64,000 nucleotides of DNA from Solanum dulcamara (GCF_947179165.1 NC_077239.1:67684634-67748633); one strand, 5' to 3'; positions 35,501 to 45,858 are shown, counted from the first letter of the stretch. Numbers and translations are program-made. Notes: a model not told the origin generated them from the sequence alone.

Positions 35501-38500
35501 ATACTTAATTACAACACTATATAATTACATTAATATATAAAATCAGTCACTATTAATTCATGATTTGTGGGCTGTCCTTCATGCTAACACTTGCTGAGTA
35601 ACTCTAGGTTACATTTATATAGCTGTTCTAAATGACAATAACTACTTAAATGGTCATGTTTAAGCTCATGATTCATGAGAGTATTGTTCTTATCACAATA
35701 ACTGCATGCCTAGCCTCATTCTAGTGTAAAATATTCACTTTTCTTCCTTCTCTCTCTGAGAGGTTTCTTTCTAGTTGTCATCTAGTTCTATACTTCGATT
35801 GAATTAACACAAGTAATGGAAAATGATAACTAGCCTATCACAAGCTTTTCCATTTCTATTTTTCTTGAAAGAACTTATTAGGTGTTTGATGTTCCAGGTT
35901 TTGCATAGTGAACCAGAGTTGCTGAAAATCCAGAGCATTGCACTCAAGTTATCTCATATTTTATGTCAACTACTAGAGTCATCACCGACTACTCTGGGTC
36001 CGTCTGAAACTCAGGTCTGGTTTAATACACGAGTTCTAGCAGACTTTTAAGTTGTATATTTTTGTTTTGTTCACTTCCGTCCTGTTCTTGTTAATATTGT
36101 GTTAAGGCTAGTGCAATAAGTATGTGATCTTGACAGTAGCTTGACTGATTCCAATTTCCTGTGCTTCAGTACTTCATACAGGAGCTTCAAAAGTTTGAAG
36201 TGGGGAAAATATCAAAACAGATAAATGTGGCTCTCGAAGAAGGAAAGATTCTTGTCTCTGAAAGTCTGACAGAAATGATTCACTCTCTTAATTTTGCATC
36301 TCATCAAGAACTATTGAATGAATTTATTGCATTAGAGAAGGAGCGAATGAAGGCTAAAGATAATAAAACGAGAGGAGATTTAGATAAGATCACCCTTTCC
36401 ATAGACCTGTTCTCTAATATTCGTGATTGTATGCTTAAACTTGACACCTTCAAGACCATAGATGGAATTAAGATCCCTCCTTATTTCCAGTGTCCCTTGT
36501 CTTTGGGACTGATGGTGAATCCAGTCATTATTGCTTCAGGACAAACTTTTGAGAAGGCTTCCATTCAAAAATGGCTGGATCATGGACTAACTACATGCCC
36601 ACAAACCCTCCAAGCACTTGCACATTCAAATTTTATCCCAAATTATACTGTTAAAGCTCTGATAGAAAATTGGTGTGAGGTAAACAAAGTGAGGCTTGAC
36701 GGGAACCCTGAGTCCACTCATGATGGAATCACATCTAATCCTGTACACCTTACTAATATGGACGATGCGCGAGGGTCCTCAGATCCCAGCAATTCAACAT
36801 TGAGACTTTGTCATCAAGGTGGACAAGCTTTTGATAGTCAGAAGGTTGATTGCACATCCGAATTGAGTGAAGAAGAATTTAGTGCATGCCGTATCAAGGA
36901 GGCTGAAAAATTTGGCCACACATCCCCAGGGCTTTCCTACATCCACAGCAGGAGTGAATCGGTATCAAGTGCTGTTTCCAGTATTGATTATCTTCCCTCA
37001 GCGTCAACTGATGTCTCAAGGATATCAAGCAAACATTATAATGTGAGTGATACATCTGGAGAGGTACAATGTGATTACCGCATTTCTTCTCCGTGCAACA
37101 CGAGTGTTGGGAATTCTCCTAATTTATCTGCAAGGCAATATCACAGCTCCAAAACAATGGGTGAAATGGCTGTGAATGGACTCCACAACCATGCTAGACA
37201 ACTTTCCTTACCAACAAAGTCGATGTCTGATGATCTGACCACGAGCTCCCATGTTGAAAAGCTTATTAGAGACTTAGAAAGTCAATCAACTGAGGTGCAA
37301 ACAACAGCTGCAGCAGAATTGCGATTTCTTGCAAAGCACAATATGGAAAACCGAGCTATTATAGGCCGCTGTGGGGCTATTGCTCCACTCATCTCTTTGC
37401 TAAACTCTGATGTGAAACTAACTCAAGAGCATGCTGTGACAGCATTACTAAACTTATCAATAAATGAAAACATCAAGGCCATGATTGCGGAGCAAGGGGC
37501 GCTTGAACCCCTCATCCATGTCCTGAGAACAGGAAATGCTGGAGCAAAAGAGAATGCTGCTGCAGCTCTTTTTAGTCTGTCTCTTTTGGAAGAGTACAGA
37601 AAAAAGATTGGGCGTTCTGGAGCAGTGAAAGCCTTGGTCGATCTTCTTGGTTTAGGTACCATCAGAGGGAAAAAAGACGCTTCTACAGCATTATTTAACC
37701 TGTCAATATTTCATGAAAATAAGGCTCGCATCATTCAGGCTGGAGCCGTGAAACATCTCATTAGGTTGTTGGACCCTTCGAATGAAATGGTTGATAAAGC
37801 TGTTGCTCTTCTTGCAAACTTGTCTACCATTTCAGAGGGCTGCTTAGCTATTGCCCGAGAGGAGGGTATACCATCACTAGTCGAGATTGTTGAAACCGGA
37901 TCTCAGCGGGGAAAGGAAAATGCTTCCTCAATACTGCTGCAACTGTGTCTCAACAGTCCCAAGTATTGTCGATTAGTGTTGCAAGAAGGTGCTGTCCCAC
38001 CTCTTGTTGCATTGTCTCAGTCGGGCTCCCCAAGAGCAAAGGAGAAGGTATGTAACTTTGTCTTCTTTAAAAAGTCCCCCATTTTGCACTATCCACTTCA
38101 ATCTTTCTGTTCTTCCTAAACGTCATCTGCTTACTGCATGAAAGTGCCTGAGAAATTGAAGGGCCAGTCTACAATTTAAATGGAAGACTATCCATTAAAA
38201 TAAAATCTACTTTCTTCATCTGGATCCAATAACTAGACAAACATTTATATAGGAAAAGATTCTACTCAGTCTTAGAGGGTTTATACAGTTTCGGTGTGCA
38301 TCACATCTTGCTCTCTGACAAATTTCAAGGTGCTTATATATACGTACACCTCAATATGCGTGTGGGTAACGGGAAGCCATAACACAATTTTCTCTCTTTC
38401 TTTATCCTTTTTTTAATGTTAATTTTTCTAGCTTCAGGATGATAAATTTTGTATTTTCTCTTTTATAACGGAGCAGGCACAACAACTTCTCAGTCATTTC

Positions 38501-38542
38501 CGGAGCCAGCGTGAAGGAACCACGGGGAGGGGAAAGTCCTGA
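29229..38542 (+). CDS. PUB3: U-box/ARM-repeat E3 ubiquitin ligase, PUB3 type (whole coding span)
   Basis: Four coding exons (29229-29504, 35898-36014, 36170-38047, 38477-38542) join in phase 0 to give 778 residues, close to Arabidopsis PUB3. The N-terminus carries the PUB3-like UND region ([20 protein letters not shown]). A U-box spans residues ~233-306 ([10 protein letters not shown] to [10 protein letters not shown]). A Ser-rich linker has the conserved [23 protein letters not shown] repeats span ~490-765, with recurring [10 protein letters not shown] and [10 protein letters not shown] helices. U-box proteins bind an E2 and promote substrate ubiquitination, and ARM repeats bind partners. 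The U-box reads MVNPVI where the family usually has M-x-DPV, and CPQTLQAL in place of CP-x-TRQ-L. Splice sites are canonical GT-AG. The start at 29229 follows the acceptor, and the in-frame ATG at 29214 is intronic. Intron 2 holds a Copia element. Confidence 0.92.
30277..30524 (-). repeat. Copia 3' LTR (left)
   Basis: 248 bp, pairs with 35343-35589. Shared blocks include atccctaaagat, ctctaaatctgctatgctat and the terminal gctgtccttcatgctaaca. Confidence 0.88.
30640..33610 (-). pseudogene. Copia pol (protease, integrase, RT, RNase H), broken
   Basis: Minus-strand segments in order. Protease at ~33341-33600 has [11 protein letters not shown], where the catalytic Asp of the usual DSG triad is Asn. 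The GAG-pre-integrase zone at ~33050-33200 has [10 protein letters not shown] and a CSTCKLGK knuckle. The integrase core at ~32560-32760 has [14 protein letters not shown], with Arg to Cys after the catalytic Glu. RT at ~31470-32000 has the [12 protein letters not shown] and [12 protein letters not shown] blocks; the YVDD segment near 31465-31480 is shifted out of frame. RNase H at ~30680-31000 has [22 protein letters not shown] and HIEVDCH. Multiple frameshifts and stops make it non-functional. Confidence 0.9.
34043..34711 (+). mobile_element. RTE-type LINE 3' fragment nested in the Copia gag
   Basis: Encodes the C-terminal ~115 residues of RTE ORF2 ([59 protein letters not shown]), ending TAG at 34390-34392. 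A 3' UTR follows, ending in tcggaaacagcc...taccttggtaggattaaggt and cactgggttgttgttgttt. This is the same family as 778-1245 but better preserved. A possible short duplication CTCATG lies at 34037-34042 and 34712-34717; it is too short to be sure of. The reverse transcriptase core is missing (5' truncation). Confidence 0.85.
35088..35303 (+). mobile_element. Full-length Au SINE with 15-bp TSD, nested in the Copia element
   Basis: Perfect 15-bp duplications GAACCACAAATGGAC (35088-35102 and 35289-35303) extend to 19 bp with one mismatch. The 182-bp body (about 35107-35288) has an RNA polymerase III B box (ggtcacgagttcaagcc) and the diagnostic Au 3' end, ccctgcgcatagtgggagct followed by ttagtgcaccgggctg. 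The length fits the family (~180 bp). Confidence 0.9.
35343..35589 (-). repeat. Copia 5' LTR (right)
   Basis: 247 bp, pairs with 30277-30524. It is followed on the plus strand by the CTTGC duplication and adjoined internally by the primer-binding site. Confidence 0.88.
35898..36014 (+). CDS. PUB3: PUB3-like coding exon 2
   Basis: 39 codons, [20 protein letters not shown] to ...SETQ, between acceptor ttccag and donor CAG|GTCTGG; phase 0 at both ends. Continues the helical N-terminal domain. Confidence 0.9.
36170..38047 (+). CDS. PUB3: PUB3-like coding exon 3 (U-box, linker, ARM repeats)
   Basis: 626 codons from acceptor gcttcag (36167-36169 cag) to donor AAG|GTATGT. Contains the end of the N-terminal helical domain, the U-box, the Ser-rich linker and nearly all ARM repeats, ending SGSPRAKEK. 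The reading continues in exon 4 with AQQLLSHFR as in the family. Confidence 0.93.
38477..38542 (+). CDS. PUB3: PUB3-like coding exon 4 (C-terminus)
   Basis: 22 codons including TGA at 38540-38542, after acceptor gagcag. Encodes [20 protein letters not shown] and a final Ser, the usual basic C-terminal tail of this family. Confidence 0.88.
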   Translation, partial: AQQLLSHFRSQREGTTGRGKS

Positions 38543-39164
38543 TGTCTAAGTTTTGGCTCATAGAATCATGCTGCTTTGCCGTTGGATTCAATGTTCAGAG
38601 AGTCGTCGTTCTTTCCAGGAACTATATTTTTTTTTTGAAAAATCATCTGTAGTTTCCCCTTTCTTGTTTGTTTTACCATTAGGAAGTTGTTTGCTACTGG
38701 TTAGGACCGTGATATGTAAATGGTAGTAGATTCTTGTGTTATAGCTTTCAGGATTGGCAAATAAGTGTTTGTTCCTATGGTTGCTTTTTGTGGCCCTTTG
38801 TTAGCTAGTAGATATTGTATATGCGACAAGTTGTGAATACTCATGTTAGAGTAAGTATACTCCATCTATATTCTGACCCTCTCTTGTTGTTGAATCATTT
38901 TCTACTATAAATGGAAAAATCATTTAGGCCCTCTGCCCACATTTATAAGACAAAATTGACCCATATTATCAGATCTTCCCAAAATGAATCATCTCGTATA
39001 TATTTTGTAAAAAAAGTTCATTCTTAACCTACAATAAAGAAAGAGACATTGTGCATTCTATGAAATATTAATTTGTGTCTCAAACTCCATTCCACCATCT
39101 CTTCATTTTTCCATTGCACCCCAAGAAATAAGAGTGTTTTGCTTAATTTTCAAATATGACTCAA
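38543..39164 (+). other. 3' UTR and downstream flank of the PUB3-like gene
   Basis: T-rich sequence that should hold the 3' UTR (probably to ~38880), then AT-rich spacer up to the LTR at 39165. No further gene recognised. Confidence 0.45.
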
Positions 39165-39995
39165 TGATAATGCTTAGTATTAGTTGGTTTTGATGATTTA
39201 AAAAACTCAGAGAACGGGTAAAGGACTTGGTCCCTTTGAGGATATTTTGCTGATAATTACAGCAGACAAATAGTAAAAAACAGATCCTGCCAAGTCTGCA
39301 GATCTGTGTGTACACGGTCGAGTCCCTGTGTAGAGGGTCAGTTGTCTAATCAATGCAAACCGTCCAATGCAATGTATAACACTCATATATACATTCTTTA
39401 CAACTATTCTCATTTGCCTTTTTGGAATCATTAAAAAAGAAAAATTCATTGAAGCTCCTGCTCTCAAGAATCTAAAATTTGCTCTTGAAGAAGACCAAGG
39501 ACTTGATAGAGTTATCAGTCATTTGTTCTTGTTTTAGAGTTGTAATTTCTTGGTCTTAATCATCTAAGGTCTACTCCTAATCTATAAAAAAAAAGCTAGA
39601 CCAATTCATAGTTTTTGTTTTCCATTGTTCATCTTGTCGAAGTAACTAGAGTTAGTTATGGAGACCACCTAGAGTTTAAATCAGCTAGGAGTCTAGTGAT
39701 TTAGGAAGCAGTAGAGTTATTGCTTTAGATCTGTAACAGAATTGTTACTAGGAGAGAAGAGGGATTGTGAGTGCAATTCCTAGAAGAGCTTGTAATCTGA
39801 ATCTTTGGCTCAGTTGTGTTAGAGAAGTTTTGAGCTGAAATTTTATGGGATAGGTCGTGGTTTTTCTCCCTTGAGCAAAGAGTTTCCACGTAAAATCTTG
39901 AGTCTAATTTTATCGTTCTGTCTTTTAAGTTTTTGTACTAATTTCGGATAAAGGACCTGGTCCTAACTGTTCTGGTGGAAGCATACATTCTAACA
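39165..39995 (+). repeat. 5' LTR of the pol-less element (831 bp)
   Basis: Starts tgataatgcttagtattagt and ends ...cattctaaca, just before the primer-binding site. The first ~268 bp match 45591-45858 with scattered substitutions and small indels. Confidence 0.85.
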
Positions 39996-40053
39996 ATTGG
40001 TATCAGAGCAGATTTTCTCTATCTGGTTAACACCAAGAGAAGTTCCTGCAAAA

Positions 40054-42470
40054 ATGGTTGCTTCACTAAATTTGGAAGAGGGTCAGTCGTCAACCAGACC
40101 CTCTCGATTCAATGGTCAGTTCTACAGCTGGTGGAAAACTCGTATGCATGACTTTCCTATGGCTGAGGACAGTGAACTTTGGGACATTGTTCTTGATAGT
40201 CCTTATGTTCCCACTATTGAAGAGAAAGGAGGAGAGATTACAAGGATCGTTCCTAAAAATCGTAGGTAGTATACTGAGGCTGACAGGAAGAAGATTGAGA
40301 AGAATTATAAGGCTAAGAAACTACTGGTGTGTGGCATTGGAGCTGAAGAATACAACCGAATTTCTGCTTGTGAGTATGCAAAAAAACATTTGGGACTGTC
40401 TGAGGATTGCTCTAAAGGAATTGAGCAAGTTAAAGAATCAAAAGTGGATATTCTAACCACTCAATATGAAAATTTTACTATGAAAGAAGGAGAGTCTATC
40501 TATGACATGCACACCAGGTTTTCCTCCATTACCAATGAGCTTCGAAGTCTGGGTGAACCTGTTCATCCTAGCAAAGAAGTCAGGAAAATTCTAAGGATCC
40601 TTCCCAAGTCTTGGGCTAGCTAAGTGGATGCAATAACTAAAGCAAAGGACCTGAAAGTTCTCACAATGGATGCCTTGATTGGGAGTCTTCAGACATATGA
40701 ACTGAATCGAGCTCAGGATGGTCTGAAGAAGGAGACAAAACAGGAGAAAACACTCTTTCTTAAAGTTGCTTCAAGTGAAACTTCAACTGAGGATGAAGAT
40801 ATGGCATATTTGACAAAGACATTTCCTAAGATTATAAGAAAGCATAGAGGTTTTGTCAAGAAGGGTAACTCCAGTCGACTTGCAAATACCACAGATCTGT
40901 GTCACAAATGTGGAAAACTAGGGCACTTCATCAGGGATTGTCCAATGCATAAGGTAGAATATAAAGAATATGTCAAGAATGGAGCAGATAAAAGAAGGGA
41001 GCTGGTTCCTAATAAGAAGGGAAGAAAGGCTAAAGCTGATTATGTCGAAAGGGGCTCTTGCTGTATGAGAAACTCCTCAAACGACTCTGAGGAGTCTATT
41101 CATCCAGAAGATACCTCTATGGTCATCGTAAAAGATGATGAAGAAGCTTTGACTCACTATTTGCGTTAATGGAGCAGTGAAATGACGAGGAAGCTGATGC
41201 TGATGATGAAACATAAGTAACTCTTGCTAATCTTAGAAAAAACTTGCACACTTACTATACAAAAAAATTGAGAAGCTTAGCAGCAATATTGATTGACTCA
41301 GTCACTGAGTTGACAAATAAGAAGGACCTGATGAATAACACTATTGATATTTTTCAAGATGAAAAGCTTGCTCTAATATCTCAAATCACCGATCTAGAAG
41401 AGAAAATTATGGTCCTAATAAGCAACAATGTTGAACTTGATCTAAAGCTCAAGAATTTAAATAAAAACATTGAAAATTGCAAGAATGAAGCTAGGAGTGT
41501 ACAAGCTGAGCTTGAAAAAAAGTTGAAGGTGGATGAGATAAAAATGTTTGATCTGGAAGAACAGATAATGGTCTTAGTGTCTAATAATGTAGAGCTTGAC
41601 ATTGAATTCAAGAAGCTAAACAAGAGCAGTAAAAACTACAACAATGAAGTTAAGAATGTAGAGGCTGAGCTTGAAGAAAAGTTGAATGAAGCTGAACTGA
41701 AGCTATCTGATCTGAAGGAGCAGATTATGGTGTTAATGGCTGACAATGCAGAACTTAATCATGAGCTTCAAAATTCAAACAAGAAAGGCTTTAAAGAAAA
41801 AAGGTGAAGCTGATAATTTGTAGTTGGAACTTGAAGATAAGTTGAATGAAGCTAATGAGAAGTTAGCCATGGCTCTTGAAAGAAATGCTCAACTTGAAGG
41901 AGACCTTATCCAAGCAAAATAAAAGATGAGAAAATCTCTGAAATGGACTGCTTCATAAAAGATGCTTGAAAATATGAGAAACCAGGAGCACAATGGTGGA
42001 AGAGGATTAGGATGCCTGAACATCAGTCCTTCTTACAATTCTCAAAAAAGTATGTCTTTATATTTGGTAATCTCCCGTGTCTCCATTGTGGAAGGAATGG
42101 TCATCTGTCCATCTTTCTGATGGTGAAGGAAGAAATTATGACTAGAATTGCGATAATGGAAACGAAGCATGCGGCCCTTTGGTGTCATTGACATAACAGA
42201 TGTCGTTTTTAGTCTATCTATTTCGGTGCTAGGCGAGGTTTATGATTATTTTTCAATCTGAGAATGAGTGTTCTGCTTGGAAGAGATCTCAAGAAAATTT
42301 CTCAAACTACTTTAACCAAAAGACGAAATAGAGCAAGGGACCTGGTCCTAACTCTGGACATAAGAGTAATATGAGAAATCATATCTAGCCATATTGGACC
42401 AAATATTCCTTGATTGTGACATTATCTAATTACTAGGGACTCCAATTAAAATGGGTTCCCAAGTCTACCA
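40054..42470 (+). pseudogene. Copia gag (UBN2-type) with zinc knuckle and coiled-coil, several stops
   Basis: ATG at 40054 opens a gag reading with RFNGQFYSWWKTRMHDFPMA, LWDIVLDSPYVP and YDMHTRFSSITNELRSLGEP, the capsid-like signature of Copia gag. In-frame stops fall at 40267-40269 (TAG) and 40621-40623 (TAA); homology continues in the same frame past both. A CCHC knuckle CHKCGKLGHFIRDC lies at 40900-40941. From ~41244 to 41810 a Leu/Glu/Lys/Asn-rich stretch with three ~65-residue repeats (LEEQIMVLVSNNVELD-like) predicts a coiled coil. A second, partial knuckle (CLHCGRNGH, ~42075-42105) and a WVPK segment near 42450 mark where pol should begin. It is not translatable as one protein. Confidence 0.85.
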
Positions 42471-43048
42471 ATTAACTTGTGTTGCAGGAAAGTGAGGAGA
42501 GTGTAAGCAGTACTTGCTTTATGTCGAAAATGTGAAAAAGTACATGTCTATGGGAAGTAAAGACTTCATCTCACTTAAGGCAATTTAAGGAGAAGGTGTT
42601 TCATTTGCTTACACCTCTGCTTGACTATGATTAGGATGTAGGTGTCTCTAATATTTGTATTGCCTTATTTATGAAAAGTCAATTTAGTACATGTGCATGT
42701 ATACACTCATATGAAGTAAGCTTGAATAAAAGGAGAACTGGAAGATAGAAAAATTCATTCTTAAAACTCTGGAGAAGGACCTGGTCCTTCTTCAAGGTTA
42801 GTATTCCTTACATTGCTTATTAACTGATTGTGTGAACTCTTGTGATTGTCACGTGTCAGTTATTTCACTTCTGATAGTTGTCTTATTAGTTAAAACTCAA
42901 ACGTCGTGACTCTTTCAAAGGGACCTAATACACCCATTTCTTTCCTTTTATATTTCTTTTCCCTTCAAATCAAACCCTAACTTGTCCTAAAAATTCATCC
43001 CTCTCTCACAAAAATTCCATTCCTCTTTATTTTTCCTATAATTCTAAG

Positions 43049-45100
43049 ATGTCTAATCCAAGTTTGACCACTCAGGATATGCCCACATCCCTTAAGATAT
43101 TGATCCTACTGCATTTTCTGAAGCTTCTGACATTCCATCATCTTATTCTCTTCCTTCAAACCCTCTTGAGGGTGAAGTGTTAGAGAACCCTATTCTTGAT
43201 TCCTCCACTAAGTCAATGAACAAGAATTTTCTATCATTTCCTCTACTCTATTCTTGAATGAACCCCAAAATATATCAGCAGATGAGTCTATTCAATCCAA
43301 ACCCTCCTTTGAAATTGAGTTGTCATTGCCTTTATCGAGTATGTCTTCAAATGAGATTATAGAGCAATATTTCGAAGGAGATCTTCTAGAAATAAAAGGA
43401 ATAGAGTCAAACGTTCTTGCAATGAGTGAAGAGTTGATAGTTGAAAACTTGGTTGCAGAAAGTCTCGCAACTATGAAGAACAAAATTGTACATTCTTTTC
43501 TGAAGAGGAACCAGTAATGCTAATCTTTCTCTTTGTGAGGAACTATCTCCTGGATTGAACAAAACTTCAGAAACCGCTCCACCATTTGTAAGTACTCCTG
43601 AGGATGAAGATGATAAGTTCAATATGTCCTTGTCTTGGGGATTGAAAAGGAAAATGGTGTCAATTTTAGGAAAAGGTAAGGAGAAAGTAATGGATTCCGC
43701 AGGTTCGAAGTCAAAATCCCACCACACTATAAGAAGTTCTTCACAAAAATTGATGAGCGATGGCATGAAAGTAAGCAAAGAGAAAACTATAGAGAGAAGA
43801 AGAAGAAGGTTGAAACAAGTTGATGAGTCTATTATACTTGAAGAAGATGAGATTGTTGAAGTGTTAAAAGGAGAAGATGATGATAAAACCGATTCAGAAA
43901 AGAGTGAGGAAAAGGTTGAAAGGAGTTCTAAGAAAGATTGATCCTAGAGGTAAAAGGATCACAAAGCCCAGGACAAGGAAAAATTCTGTAAGGAAGCTAG
44001 CAAGCAGGAAGAGGAAAACAAAAGTAGAGAAGGCGAAGGAAGAAAAGAAACAAACTAAAAAGAAAAGGGAAATATCTCCTGAGTAGTATCCAGAAAGAAG
44101 GCCAACCTCTCCAAACATTGAAGAAATGGATACTGATGATTTTTTTGCTGAATCTTATCCTGAACTTAAAAAGGGACCATGTTCAAATAGTAAATGAAGG
44201 TTGATAAGGAGTTGTCCAAAGAAGAAAGAGTCAAAATTTTGAGAACTCAAAACGTTCTGAATAGAAGAATATTTGACACTGATACCCTGGATAAGCTAGG
44301 AATATGCGAATTGGCTAATACTATGGAGATTCAAGATTGGTCGCATTTGTTCAGAGATCATATTTCTGTGTTGCATGAACAACAATTTTATAACTTTTAT
44401 TATAATGCTGAGTTTGTAGATGATGGGTATTTATAAACCAATGTTGGAGGATTAGATATTTGTTTGGATGAATTTGTGCTTGGTAAAATCCTGAATGTAA
44501 AACCTGAAGAGATCAGATTCGTTATAGGGATGGGGTGTTCTAAGAAATTTATTTAGGGGTGTGGAAAACTCCAAAAATTGAAAAAGATAGTGGCATCTGC
44601 TTCTGACTTGTTTATCATAGAAGCCTTTAGCAAGTTTGACACTATCAACTTACCAACCATTATTTTGGAGCATATGTATAAGATTACCTCTACCAAGGAT
44701 GATAAGCATGGAATAAGGTATGGATATTTCCTTACTAAAGTGTTCAACCATTTTAAAGTTCCTCTTGGTGCTGGTGTAAGAGAAACTGTTAAGCAATCAT
44801 TCTCCATGAACACTTTGGTTGAGTGCGAATGTGTTGATGGAAAAACTGAGCAAATAAGCAGGATAACTAAATTATTGTTCGAGTAGGGGCAGTTAAAGCA
44901 TGATTTGGAAGATATGACAAGACTCTTAAGTGCTAAAGATGTTGAGGTTGCGAGGATTAAGGTACAACTAGCTACATCACAATCAAAGGACTAGGTTATT
45001 CTGAGTTGCAAGTACTCAAAGAAGAAAATTCTAGCCTTGCAACACAAATCATCAGTCTCAAAGACAAACTGCTTCTACATCATGAAAGTCATGCTGATTA
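43049..45100 (+). pseudogene. Second ORF: plant transposon (Transposase_32)/env-like region, broken
   Basis: An ATG at 43049 starts a frameshifted, Ser/Glu-rich leader (SSYSLPSNPLEGEVLENP in another frame). It is followed by an acidic and Lys-rich region with a basic patch (~43555-44090). A globular region at ~44194-44886 has NRRIFDTDTLDKLGI, ANTMEIQDWSHLF, VLHEQQFYNFYYNAEF and later YGYFLTKVFNHFKVPLGAGV. This last part resembles the putative plant transposon protein (Transposase_32) domain, found as an additional env-like ORF in some plant LTR elements. Several stops and frameshifts are present. The domain assignment is from memory and needs a profile search. Confidence 0.6.
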
Positions 45101-45590
45101 GATGTCTTTTCTCCTCAAATTCCTCACCCCAAAACCCCCATCCACCTAGTGTCATCATCTGTTGTCATTTCCTTTCCTGAATTGATCACAATGGTTTACT
45201 TTTCAATTAGTTTGTAATATTTTGAATATTTTCCTTTAGTTGTGATGAATGAATGTTTCTATTTCTCCAGTTAACCTCATGATTCATTACTTATTGGCTT
45301 GTGCATGTGTTTTCCTTAGTGGCTCTAACTTTTTTATAATAATGCATGCTTGGATTTTAGTTTATTGATGTCCTTTTTAATGATGTCAACAGGGGGAATA
45401 TTATAAACTCATGATAGAAGAAGGATAGTTTGGTGAAAGGGGGAAATTCATTTCTTGTTTCAATTACCTGGATATTGGTAAAAGGGGGAATATTGAATAT
45501 CTGGCTAGGGAGATTTGCTTCTGGCTCTGGTCTTAGGTGATAAAGTGAGAATGTTGTAGAAGAGTTTGCCATCATCAAACAAAGGAAAAT

Positions 45591-45858
45591 TGATAATGCT
45601 TAGTATTAGTTTAATTTGATGATTTAACAAACTCAGGGAACATGTAAAGGAACTGATCCCTTTGAGGATACTTTGCTGATAATGACAGCAGACAAATAGT
45701 ACCAAGTTGATTCTGCTAAGTCTGCAGGTTTGTGTGTACGGAACTGAGTCCCTGTGCAGAGGGACAGTTGTCTAACTAATACAAATTATCCAACGCAATG
45801 TATATCACTGATATATACATTCTTTACAACCATTCTCACTTGGCTTTTTGCAATTATT
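45591..45858 (+). repeat. 3' LTR of the pol-less element, truncated
   Basis: Matches the first ~268 bp of 39165-39995, from tgataatgcttag to ...gcaattatt, then stops exactly where the next LTR (tgtaagacc) begins. The remaining ~560 bp are not found beyond 48076, so they were deleted. Confidence 0.82.

Larger units (their letters stand above)
30272..35594 (-). mobile_element. Copia LTR retrotransposon with intact structure and decayed genes, in PUB3 intron 2
   Basis: LTRs at 30277-30524 and 35343-35589 (TGTCAA...TAACA) are flanked by identical 5-bp duplications CTTGC (30272-30276, 35590-35594). On the minus strand the 5' LTR is at the right. Next to it is a tRNA-Met primer-binding site (35331-35342, tggtattagagc on the minus strand), and a polypurine tract (ttgaggggaga) precedes the other LTR. 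The LTRs differ by large indels, including a ~45-bp stretch only in the left copy and ~70 bp only in the right, so the insertion is old. Gene order gag-protease-integrase-RT-RNase H is Copia type. All frames are broken. Two later insertions sit inside it. Confidence 0.92.
29505..35897 (+). other. PUB3-like intron 2 (6.4 kb, enlarged by a Copia insertion)
   Basis: GT at 29505 and AG at 35896-35897 bound the intron. Subtracting the Copia element and one TSD copy (5,318 bp) leaves about 1.1 kb. The parts 29505-30271 and 35595-35897 show no coding domains. The insertion is antisense to the gene. Confidence 0.85.
39165..45858 (+). mobile_element. Pol-less Copia-type (SIRE-like) LTR element: gag plus plant-transposon/env-like region
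   Basis: The 5' LTR is 39165-39995, followed by primer-binding site tggtatcagagc at 39998-40009. Then come gag with zinc knuckles and coiled-coil, a gap where protease, integrase, RT and RNase H should be, a second decayed coding region (43049-45100), a purine-rich aaacaaaggaaaa, and a 3' LTR from 45591 that is cut at 45858 by another LTR. The interior is ~5.6 kb and no RT motif was found in any frame, so it could move only in trans. Resemblance of its gag and second ORF to SIRE/Maximus-type Copia elements is by recall. Confidence 0.75.

Noticed and set aside
37423..37662. 79-codon antisense ORF inside PUB3-like exon 3
   Set aside because: Shadow of the strongly supported ARM-repeat coding frame on the other strand.
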